This document shows positions 35,247 through 45,304 of a stretch of DNA of 64,000 nt, piece after piece. The stretch is from assembly GCF_013426205.1 (NCBI RefSeq), contig NC_089422.1:4402001-4466000 (forward strand), read 5' to 3'. Source of the DNA: Metarhizium brunneum. Taxonomy: Eukaryota; Ascomycota; Sordariomycetes; Hypocreales; Clavicipitaceae. The position numbers and the translations under genes were made by a program. The notes below the pieces were generated by a model. That model was not told where the DNA came from and ran no database searches. It saw nothing but the letters and a program-made list of their open reading frames with translations. The stretch's first letter is position 1. Every line of letters starts with the position of its first letter.

Positions 35247-35946
35247 TCAATGCTCAATGCCATTCTCCGCATTGAATGCTTGTCTCTTGGTCCAGAATTC
35301 GTCGGAAACCACATCACACACATCCTGCAGGTCCGCCAATCCTTTCTTCAAAGCATCCACCGCCGTGCCCGCTATCAGATTCAATCAGCAAACAATCATC
35401 CCACTGTTGGAATCTCGACTACAGGCAAAGGGGGGGGGGAAGGTGGGGGGGGGGGGGGGGAATACATACAGTAGGTCTGAATTCGAATGTTCATCTTCGG
35501 CTCAGACGGGTGAGGAATGGCATAAGCGCAAAACTCAACATCGGGGCTGCAGAAAATAGTCAGTACATGACGGCGTGTATTGGCGCACGCACAACAACAC
35601 TCACTTTTTCATGATGATGTACCGCAGCGCGTTACCGAGGGTATGTCCCTCGTCCGTAAACTCAAACGAGGCAGCCGTGTCTGTAGAGCCGGGCAGCTGT
35701 CAAGTATTAGCAAGGCCATGCTCATGCTGCTGCAGCCTGTCGCGGCGGAAATCGTACAATCTTGACCCGTTGCGGCTCAGTCTCCTCCTCCTCCTCCTCC
35801 TCCTCCTCCTCCTCCTCCTCCTCTCCCTCTACGCCGTCTCCCATTTCGGCATCCTCGACGGTGGCTGATTGTGCGGAGGGCGGGACATCGTCCATGTCTG
35901 CGTCTTGCGACAAGTCTTGTGTCTTCCTTGTTGTACGGCCAGGCAT
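35247..35946 (-). CDS. RPC19: RNA polymerase I and III subunit AC19
   Basis: Four exons: 35946-35758, 35696-35605, 35546-35470 and 35371-35247, all in phase, total 160 residues. The N-terminal 60 residues are acidic and disordered, with a run of about 15 Glu coded by a (CCT)n trinucleotide repeat on the + strand at about 35783-35822. The C-terminal part is the RpoA/Rpb11-like dimerisation domain: LPGSTDTAASFEFTDEGHTLGNALRYIIM, then NPDVEFCAYAIPHPSEPKMNIRIQT. AC19 pairs with AC40 in the assembly platform of polymerases I and III. Intron 3 (35372-35469) contains long homopolymer G runs on the + strand. The gene stands next to a tRNA gene transcribed by polymerase III; this is likely coincidental. 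Confidence 0.94.
35430..35460 (+). repeat. paired poly-G runs inside RPC19 intron 3
   Basis: Ten Gs (35430-35439), a short AAGGT spacer, then sixteen Gs (35445-35460). On the gene strand this is a pair of C tracts starting about 10 nt inside the intron donor. G-quadruplex formation on the + strand is possible. Length is prone to sequencing error. Confidence 0.85.
35783..35822 (+). repeat. (CCT)n repeat coding a poly-Glu tract in RPC19
   Basis: About thirteen CCT units in a row on the + strand; on the minus strand they read as GAG codons for a Glu run in the disordered N-terminus of AC19. In-frame length change should be tolerated. Confidence 0.9.
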
Positions 35947-36266
35947 TTTGGCATATATCGGGGCACCAAAATTCTCGGCTCACCCCACCCAGAAAAACAG
36001 AGCACTTTTGAAAAAAAAAAAATTGGTAGGCCTTCAAGGAGTAGAGTGTGGGTGCTCTATGAGATGAGTTCACAGTGCCTGTGAGCCTCGTGGTTTGCGC
36101 CTTGTCCGGATTTTTTGGCTCTTTGATGATGAGATTCAATTATCCAGAATTTTTGACGTCGATACGGCGGGACCAGAGTGTGGCGCTGGGTGCCAAGACG
36201 GGGAACTGCAAAGGGACACAAATATATGACAAAATAGTAGCTCGGTTTTTCAATCATCCGAGCTTG
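35947..36266. promoter_or_regulatory. spacer between RPC19 start and tRNA-Lys
   Basis: About 320 bp carrying the RPC19 promoter (minus strand) and the 5' flank of the tRNA. An A run at 36010-36021 lies about 65-75 bp upstream of the RPC19 ATG. Nothing else was recognised. Confidence 0.5.
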
Positions 36267-36339
36267 GCCCGGGTAGCTCAATGGCTAGAGCGTGGGACTT
36301 TTAATCCCAAGGTTGGGGGTTCGAGACCCCCCTCGGGCG
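36267..36339 (+). tRNA. tRNA-Lys (anticodon UUU)
   Basis: A complete 73-nt cloverleaf without intron. The acceptor stem is GCCCGGG with CTCGGGC, with discriminator G at 36339. The anticodon stem is TGGGA/TCCCA with loop CTTTTAA, so the anticodon is TTT, decoding AAA/AAG lysine. The T arm is GGGGG-TTCGAGA-CCCCC. Internal promoter A box (TAGCTCAATGG, 36274-36284) and B box (GGTTCGAGACC, 36318-36328) are intact. A T5 run at 36350-36354, 11 nt downstream, is a polymerase III terminator. Confidence 0.97.
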
Positions 36340-36349
36340 TCAACTTTAC

Positions 36350-36354
36350 TTTTT
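36350..36354 (+). terminator. polymerase III terminator of tRNA-Lys
   Basis: A run of five Ts begins 11 nt after the tRNA 3' end; further long T runs follow at about 36399-36414. Confidence 0.75.
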
Positions 36355-36657
36355 GTCTTTGTAACCGATTCTGTGGTCGTCCGTGGGCTTGTCTCTATTT
36401 TTTTTATTTTTTTTCTATGTCTTGACAGGAATGAGATGTGGTGCGTTGTCGTTCGCCTGTTTCTCCTGCTACCTCATCCACGACACGGCAGATGACTGTC
36501 GAATTCGCACGTGTTACATGGCACCGAGGCCAATTACCGAATACTTGACGTATTAGATAGAAATATATGCGCTAGGTATCAAACTCAAACTAATATACTC
36601 GGTATGAAATATAGTGACAGTGTTGGCGGTTGCTATTCGGGGATATAGGGTAGCATC

Positions 36658-36689
36658 TATCCGTTTATCCGTTTATCCGTTTATCCGTT
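36658..36689 (+). repeat. (TATCCGTT)4 tandem repeat
   Basis: Four perfect copies of an 8-bp unit, shortly downstream of the tRNA gene. No known function. Confidence 0.95.
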
Positions 36690-39600
36690 TTCCCGGCGAG
36701 CACTCCATCCCAGCACCCAATGCCGCGAACCGAGACTCTTTGACTGCGTGGTGAGGGTGAAGTCACTCGCTACCGCTACCTCGGGTTGGTTGTGCATTAG
36801 TTACGTACGCACATACATATTGACAATGGAAGTGCGTCATGATCGGGTTGCTTGCTGGCCCCCTGCGCAGACAGGATGATCCGAACTCTTTGCTCTGTGC
36901 ACACACACTTGACGTAGGCGAAACAAGCCCCACGGAAGAAAAAAGAAACCAAACTCGAAAGCCAAAAAACAGGTTGCATGCTTACAACATGGCTCGGTGG
37001 CAAACAATGTACTCCATACATACAGTATGACAGGACACTCGTGATCAACAGACATGGCAAGTGACTGCCTTTGCATGAAACGTCGCAGTCGCCAATCGGA
37101 ACCGTGTCTGCAAGAGTGGAGGGGGGATCCGGGTGCGCGGGTGTCCTAGTGCTGTCACTCTGCCTCTCAGCCTTCCAGTGGCACCTTTGGCGCCCGCCGC
37201 AGTATTGACACCAACAGACGATCCGCATTTCACAAATGCCCATCAACTCGTCCCGCAACGCCATCAGCATTCACGGATGAACGACATCGACCCAAGGCAG
37301 CTTTGAGGCGCTCGAGGGCTCGGAACAGGCTGACAAGGGGGACTGGAAGTGCGCCAAGGGCCGTAAGGCAGTGCCGCATTTGACCCCACTGTTGCAACGT
37401 CGACCTGAGACGTCGTCGTCTCAGGTCCAGCCCACCGACGGGACAGGGGATGCGGGCCCCTGAAGGGAAAGTCAAGTCTGGTCTGGTAATGCTGAGCTGG
37501 AAGTTACCGAGGGCCAGGCTTCCTGATTGACGACAGCATTTTCAAAGACAGAGCCACTTCATGTCAATGTCATGAAATGTGTTAGCGAGGGCCACAGTGA
37601 AAAACAGAGACCTCAGTGGATAGTTATTATTACCCGAGTCGTCGTCCCAAAAAAAAAAAAAAAGACACCAGACCCGTCTGCCATTGACGCCTCCCTGTCA
37701 CCTGGAACAGCAACTCATCACCAACAGGCCCAACCTTTATGCATCACCAGAAACAAACGCAGACCGCCTGTTCCGTATGGAGCACGGAGTGTCAAATGCA
37801 CGTCTGGCTGCGACTCGCGCGGCACTCGTCGCTTCACTTACCCATGAGCATCTTTGTCAAGTCTTGGGTCTTGACAGGCGGGGTCTTTTTAGTCTGAAGA
37901 TTGGTGTGGTGTCCATGTCTGGACTCTGGTGCCATATTCGAGGGACCTGGTCTCGCTTGGAACCCAGACTCTCGACCCCCACGGACAGAAAACGGCCATG
38001 GGTGGTGGATGGGTCTAGCAGGAGGGGAACAAGGAGAAAGGAAAGCTTCAGGAATCAGGACCCAAGAAACCAAAAAAGAAGCTTTTCGCCATCATGACTT
38101 AATACTACGGCACTACCCTTGGCCCAGGGTACGGTGTGCTATCATCGGTGTGTACGGAGTAACCACTCCGTATTGCAAATGGGCACCTAGCCTTGGATCT
38201 TTATGCTATTAATCTTGCTTGCTATATTTTCGCCTGCACCGAAGCTAACTCGCCGTATTCTCCATGTCATTGCTCGATAATCGGGGCAATGAGAAACATT
38301 GTACAATGCGTTGGGCTGTGCTCCATACCCGACGGCAATCTCCGAGCTCTGGCTACAATTACCGAGTGTCCTCTTTTTCGACAGACAAAGCATCCGCTGT
38401 TTTGTGAATTGGTCTTCTCTCGCCGTGGCTAGGGTATGAGTACTACTAAGAGTATGTATGTACTCCGTAGCCACGAGGTAGTGGTCCTAGACACACTAGA
38501 AATGTGGCTTCGCTTTTCCGTCTGGCAGAACGGAGTAGGAGACAAAGAAAAAGCAAGCTGGGGATTAATATATCTGGCCTTCACTATCAGTCAAAATTGG
38601 CAGCGAGGTGCCGGAATACACAATACACAATCACCCTGGAGGCCACGCAAGGAGTGTCTAGGATATTTGCACCGGCAAATAGTAAGCGCTGAGGTGAACA
38701 AGATTTAGCGAGAATCTCACGTCACCGGCAATCATCTCTTTAGGCCCCTGTACGTTCTTTTTGTTTGTAACACAAGCGTGGGATCTGGATAACGGATAGG
38801 GCCGCGGACGTCTTTCTTGGCCGGCCACTCGCACGTCCTTCCCCAAGGTCTTGCCCTGCGGTCAATCCATCTTGATGAAATTACCACCATCATCCATGGA
38901 ATGACCGTCGCTCGTTGGGGACGGGAGGGCCAAGAAATCATGTTGTACATACGTACCTCCTGCGCCATGTGCGACCCATGCTGGATATATCTGTGGCCCC
39001 AAGTCCGGATCGTCACGTCAGTGTCATAAAACCACAACTGTCACTGTAAAGAATGATGAGAATTAGCATGAATATGATTCTTTGCGTGTTCCAGCATGAT
39101 GAGAGTTTTGGTGGAACAGACACCTCGATGCTCGCAATCACGTCCAAGTCAGCATCTCAAGGAACTGAGCCTCGAAAATCGTGGGCCTATACGCTCCACG
39201 ACAGACAATTAAAGAATACGACTCGATAATGTATTCAGTCGAGGAGCCAGGGCCATTCGTTGGGCCATGATTAGATTGGCACTTGGTAGTCCAGTCGAAT
39301 ACATGAATCGTGAATACCATTGATAAGCACTGTCAATGTCAGTGGCAGCCAATATCATGTAGTATATTCCATCTGTGATATCGTGTCTTCACGAAGCCAA
39401 GCCATGGCGACCCGACATGCCGCACATATCATCAACTGATGATTTCTCCTCATACGCCGTTGCCTGTCATGCCGCGATCGACTCTAGTGCAGTTCGTTAG
39501 ACTGACCCACGTGGATCATGGTCCCATGGATGAACCTTAACCAAGTTGGCACCTTGACTGCTTCCGTCGTTGTCCTACTAGATGGGGAATACTGACAGCT

Positions 39601-42600
39601 TCGGACCTGCATGTAGCATGGCGACAACCAAAAAAAGTCTCGCAAATGTATGAATCATCTTTTCGTGCGTCCTATGCTCTGTGAAATTGTTTCCGAATCG
39701 GCGCTTCATGTTTAGTCTCTCGCTTCTTCTTCTTCTTCAACTTATCGCCAGACTGGTGCTTTTGGTCTTCCAACGCTTCTACTTGGGGATTTGATGCAAT
39801 AAGAGGAAATTAGTGCCAACTCGTTACAAACATATTTCGCCAGAAACTTGCTATTCAACTACGTACTATCGACCCCATGTTGAAGTTCCCTGGAAGATTC
39901 ATACACTAAGTAGCCTATTGAGGAGAGGGCCGCCAACACTCTGTGGCAAAATACATATGTAGATAGTGCGAACATGCACCGGTCTATCATAGCGCAGTGG
40001 TGATAATGCCAGGATGTCATATCAAACACTTTTTGTCTCAGGCCGGGCTGTGCTGGAATTCCTGAATAAACATATTTGTGTCCGTTCTACTGATATTTGC
40101 CGCAGCTATTCCGTTTGATGATAGGTCTAATTATTCCCAGGAGCGAATTGATAATTGGACGCTGCGTTGCGCAAGCGGCGAAATCACCTGACAGTAATTC
40201 TTCGGTCTCGCTATGCGAATGGTGCTGAATATCGACTTATGGGAAGCCTTCCTAGAGCAAACTTCAGTGCAGGTGGCTTGTCCGGGTTCGAGTGGGTGGA
40301 TTCCCAACTGGGACTCGTTTACCTTGGTCTGGACATGTTTGGGGTATGGTGCGCCGTGGTCAAACGATAAACCAACTAGGCTCCTGGCTTGTTTGTTGTT
40401 TGTCTCATGGACCATCGTGACCAATAAGGTGATCCAATCAAAGAATAGAGCGCCGATTCTTTCCAGGGGCTTGAGGTGCGGCTGCAGGAGATGATGGAGG
40501 GTGGCGGCGTCTGTGAGGATGATGCTAAGTTGAAGGTAAAACAGACTAGACCGCGGCAGTGGGACGGAAGACCAACGCCCCGTCTAGTGAAGTCAACTCT
40601 TTCGGCGACCTTGAACAAGGGATGCCGCGAGGCAATCCGACGCTGTGACTTCTTGGCGGCGATTCGTGTACATATTCAAAAGGAAGCCGACTCGTGCTCA
40701 ACATGCGGCGGAATGCCCAGAGGATGTCGTGTTATTTGCCTGGACGCAGCAGGGTTAGGAGGGGAAAACGGGAGAACAAACATCTGTTTGGAGTTGGATT
40801 TCCTTGCAAGAAAATACCAGACGGTTATCCTGGATATTGAATCTTCGCCCAGAAGCTAAACCATGCTGAACAATAACTGAAAGAACAAAAAGAAGTTGAG
40901 GCCTGGGCGAAGACGCAGTAGCCACGACAACAACAGCCGAGCATACTCCGTACCCCGTACGGAGTAGTTATATGCTGCCCAAATATCGATTTGGGCCATG
41001 AACTCTTGGTCCCTCCCATCTCTACTAATTCGTGTCGATGTCTGGAACCGGGCCAGCTGACAGAGCATGAGTAAAGCATTTTTGTCGTCATACGACGTGC
41101 GGAACTTGGCGTCTGGGTACTCTGTACTGCTGTGTCACAGACAGGTACGTTGGTGGGCTGCGAGTTCGTTCACAGATGGCATATTTGATGCTGGAGTTGA
41201 ATATCTGTCAAATTCTAGTCATGGTTGCTTCGTGTCGATCTGCGTCTTTGTCTCTGGTGGTGCCCATGGAGCCATAGAGCAAGTGCCGTATTGCAGCTTA
41301 GCAGGGAAACGAGAAAGTCGACTAGTAGCAGTATTCGTGTTCATGGTGGGGGAGGGGGTCCGTTCTGGACTATTCCTGGCGATGGTCGAGTTGGGATGTT
41401 TGGTAGAGTCCCTGGCGTCCCGTCTGATGTCGCACTTTGGTGGAGCTGCTCAGCCTGGATTGAAAGCTGGGGCGCCGCCTCTTCATGGCGATGGCGCGGG
41501 TTTCAGACAAGGCCATGGCGTCTGCTCCCAGTAAGATCTGCTTCTATTAGTGCTCAAAAGGGACGTAAGCATTCAGTCTGAAAGCTGGGCGAGAAGGGAA
41601 GACATCTGTGACGAGTTGTGATGAGCCAAAAACACCTCGCTCTAAAACACATAACCAACCATTGTGCGTGTTTGTTGCTTGATATGTCCAGTAGTACTTC
41701 CGTATTGTCTTGTACGATCGAATGAGCATGTCGAGTACATAAGTGTCTTTGGTAGTATCTTGTTCCAGTTGACGGCAGCCGCGCTTATTCCAGCCACTGG
41801 CACTAGCAACGGAAAACTTGGGGACCTGACCGCTCGCACAGTCAGTTGGAGTCGATCTATGCCATCTTGTACTCCCTAGCCCATGTTCCGTACTTGTGTA
41901 TAATATAATAGGTTGATATGTGGTTCTTGCTGAGATCCGCATTGGACTCCTAGTTGAGATTAGCTTCGGCTAATAGGGGCGATTTGTTGACTGAATACAC
42001 TCCGTGCCGTGATAACCAATAGTACTTTCTTTGTCAATGCGACTGCCGGCCATACTATTGGTGCAGGCGACGGACCAGGCATAGAATAATCTCAGTATTT
42101 TTGCATTTGGGTGACTTGGGACAAAGAGCCACCCCCTTGACCAGCAGAGACCCCCCCAGAACCCCTCGGCTTTGGCCAGGCGGCATCTCTTGATATGTGT
42201 ACCAACTTGACAAGAGATGTTCCAATTGTAATATTATCGTGTACTTGGCAACTTTGTTGTAGTATGTACTTTACTTTATTGAAGTGCTGTGTGACCCATG
42301 GCGAGCCCAGACGACGCTTGTGCTGGCTGGCTGACTGGCTTGCGGTGCCTTGGGGTAATCCCTGCGCTTTGTGCTGCAAACTGCCCCCTCCTGGTATCCT
42401 GGTGTGCATGCGATCTCATCATCCCATGCTCACTCCCCCCTTGGTCTGTTTGGCTGCAGTCCATTGCTTCAGGATCCTCCAGGACCAGCACCAGTCGCAG
42501 CTTGTGCGAGCCCACTCTGTCCGTCTCAGTGTTTTGATACTCTCGTTGGTGGTTGGAAGGACTGCCGTGGTTTTCGGAGGAGCATTGCTGGATTGGATTG

Positions 42601-43903
42601 GATTGTACCGTCGACAAAGCCCTTTCTTTGCTCTAGTCTCAAGCACGGAGTACTCCTGGATGCTCCTGACTCTGCGCTGCTCGACGCCTCAGAGCTGCTC
42701 GGCTCCTTGCTCCTTCTTTATCTTTAACACTTCATCCTCAAGATCCCTCCTTCCTCCCCTCCTCTCCTCTCCCCTCTCCCCTCCCCTCACCTCCTCCCCT
42801 CGCTCTTTCCCTCGTACTCCGGTGCCGTCTCGAGATTAATCTTCACCACCAAACCCACCGGCGTCATCGCGAATGGTAATTTGTCTGTTATCTTGTCCGC
42901 CTCGCTCGCCAGTTTCGCCGCAAAGACGCTGCTTGTCGCCTCTGCCGCACCTGCAGTCCACGCTTTAACCCTGTGCTGTGTGCCTCGCTAGTCCGTTTTC
43001 ACTGACGACGGGCCCTTGGCTCCTCCAACGTCGACCACTCGCTGAACTCGCTCCCTCTCGCGCCGACAATCTCGAACCCACCAAGGCCAACCACCACATC
43101 CACCACAACCACCACAACCACCGTTGTGGCTCACCACTGGAACGCTGCCATCTCATTGATTCGCCCATAAAAGTCCGCAACCGCCACCCCTGCGTGTTTG
43201 AGCCCGTCCACCAGGTGCCATTTTGCGGGCATCTGCATCGTGTTGCATTCTGGGCCTTCGCCCGGCGCTTCTCATTGTCATTGTCGCTCTCTTCTCTCTG
43301 CTTTTTTATCAGCCAACTTGTCGACTCTCCCTTTCTGGCCTGCACGCACGTAGCGGGTGTATTGTGCTTTCCGTCACATCCCTCGCCTCAGAAAGTCTAC
43401 GTTGCGCCAGGTCTCATACCTGCATCGTCTCGATATTACACAAAGGTGACCGCTGACCCGGCACTTTGATGTTGTGGGATTTTCAAAACACGGTCTCGGT
43501 AACAATTCTTCCAAAAGGGGGAGGAACTTTTTTTTTTTCGATTCGCATTGTGATATTGATTGCGTTCGTGTCACCATTTCCGAAGAACAGATCTCTTACC
43601 GAGGCTAGGATCCCGACCACACAGACCGCAAAGCAAGAGTTTGAGTTCTGCTAGCTGCTGAGCCGGTAGTCACCACTGGCCCGCAATAGCACAAGGAGAC
43701 GACTGGTGATAACACCGCGACTGGGCTTTGACCCGCGCCTCGCTCATACTCCCTGGAAACGATAGTGAAGCACACTGGCTCTTCAATTTACCGACAGCTA
43801 GAAGATAGTGTACCCAGTCACCCCGGCTTAACTTCCATCGCGTGGCTAGTTCATTCAACATATCCCATATCAGCTCCTCCAACTTCGGGGAAATTCAATC
43901 AAT

Positions 43904-45304
43904 ATGAGTGCCGCGATCGCGATGGCGCCATCTCCAGCTCCCCACGAGAGGCCGCCTTTTTCTGCCACCGATGTAGTTGCTTCTGAAGCATCCGGCAGCA
44001 CCAAGGTTACTGGTCCGACATCTCCCACCCATAGAACACCCACAACCGCATCAGGGCCTAATGGCAAGAGCACGAGCGCTGGTCCCCAGAAAAATGGCGA
44101 TAGAGGCAGCCCCAAGGGATCTGGAGCATCCTCAGGTGCAAAATCCTCGCCGAATGGCCCGTAAGTTGCGCAGCCAACACGAATTTATGTGCCAAATCGA
44201 GTTCGATTTTTGACTAATCAATTTTCTCACAGTAACCGTAATGAAATAGGCCGAGCCAAGGTGATTGTGAAAAAGGAACCCGGATCTCCAACACTACCAA
44301 ATATGAAACCTCGACCGCGGCGGTTGGACCTGTCCAAAAACACCCTTTCAACACCCAACAACCCAGCCTCAGCAGTGCCTATGTCAGCCCGTGACAGCCT
44401 GGGGATTCAAGAAGTAGGCATCGCCTGCCTATCACCTGGATTTGTGACGCAGGACCCAGTTATGAAGGAGCAGTTGCAAAGAAGCATGTCTGTAAGAGAG
44501 CAGCAGCGCAGCATCATCGAACAAAGGTTACAACAGCAATCTGCGAAGGGAGAAGGTCCCAGCGATAGGGACAAAGATGCGCTCTCAAACTTTGCCGCCA
44601 AGACACCTGGCATGTCTCGCAGAGGAAAAGCGCCCCCTGGGCTCTCCATTGTAGCACCATCTCACGAGCACTTTGCCAATGAGCGAGTGATTCAGTCGGC
44701 ACCGCTTGGTCGCAGCTTCACTGGCCCTCAACATCACGCGTCAATGTCACGTCAAGTTGTCAATCACCCTTCACATCTGTCCAGCAACTCACATATTCAC
44801 CATGTTCCTGCTAATCAGACAAATAACCGCCTGCCCCCGATCAGCGACGTCTTCGGGCACAGTGCTACTGCCCATCCAGACAACGCACCGCCGCCTTTTC
44901 AACGAGGAGCTCCTCTGGCATCCCCAAGTCTGCATTCAGCACACCAACAGCCTCCCTCATCTGGCCGACCAAGGGAATACAAGTCTGCCGAAGAAGCACA
45001 ACACGAACTGGCTGGAGGAAGACCTGAGTTACTCCCAAAGATCGTCCATTATGGTGGCCACCAACCTCCCACTCCTCCATCTCCTGCCGCGGGAAGTCGA
45101 CAACTTGATGGCAGCCGAACTTCTACCAAACGCCGCACTAGAGCTGAGTACGAGGAAGGTGCAAGCCCTCCACTGGGTTACGGGCCATCTGCAACGAAGC
45201 GAGGACCGTTTGGTGAGGGTAGAGACAGCCCCGAGACACAGCGCGCAAAGAAGGACGAATTTCTTCGCCTTTGCTCAAGGGCATGGGACCTATTTCACTC
45301 ATAA
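43904..45304 (+). CDS. unrecognised Ser/Pro-rich, largely disordered protein
   Basis: Two exons, 43904-44160 and 44233-45304, joined in phase (donor GTAAGT, acceptor CACAG), 442 residues. It has no domain I can name. It is rich in Ser, Pro, His and Gln, with a low-complexity Ser/Gly/Pro N-terminus (1-85), an RAKVIVKKEPGSPTLP element with a KKEPGSP patch that could be a sumoylation or phosphorylation site (about 93-110), a helical stretch MKEQLQRSMSVREQQRSIIEQRL (about 165-187), NRLPPISDVFGH (about 285) and LPKIVHYGGHQPPTPPSP (about 353). It ends with GRDSPETQRAKKDEFLRLCSRAWDLFHS, which looks like an ordered, conserved C-terminal helix. A nuclear regulator is a guess from composition. The long pyrimidine-rich upstream region suggests a long, possibly regulated 5' UTR. 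Confidence 0.75.

Larger units (their letters stand above)
36340..43903. other. 7.6-kb region without a recognisable gene
   Basis: Between tRNA-Lys and the Ser/Pro-rich protein gene. All open frames are short (most under 160 codons, one of 214 in pyrimidine-rich sequence) and lack conserved motifs or plausible exon chains. Visible items are a tandem repeat at 36658-36689, an A run at 37651-37664, inverted TACGGAGT/ACTCCGTA pairs at 38153-38171 and 40944-40966, single copies such as 38461-38469, and a strongly CT-rich stretch at about 42710-42850 that continues towards the downstream gene. The right-hand 1-1.5 kb is probably its promoter and 5' UTR. The rest may be regulatory DNA, non-coding transcript or old repeat debris. 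Confidence 0.55.

Noticed and set aside
36797..37270. 157-codon minus-strand frame downstream of tRNA-Lys
   Set aside because: No domain, Cys/Pro-rich, no good start context or introns linking it to further exons.
41067..41534. 155-codon frame on the + strand
   Set aside because: No recognisable motif, no splice partners, GC-rich chance frame.
42195..42839. 214-codon frame on the + strand
   Set aside because: Composition follows the CT-rich leader (Leu/Ser/Pro/Cys), no domain or conserved motif, overlapping frames of similar length on both strands.
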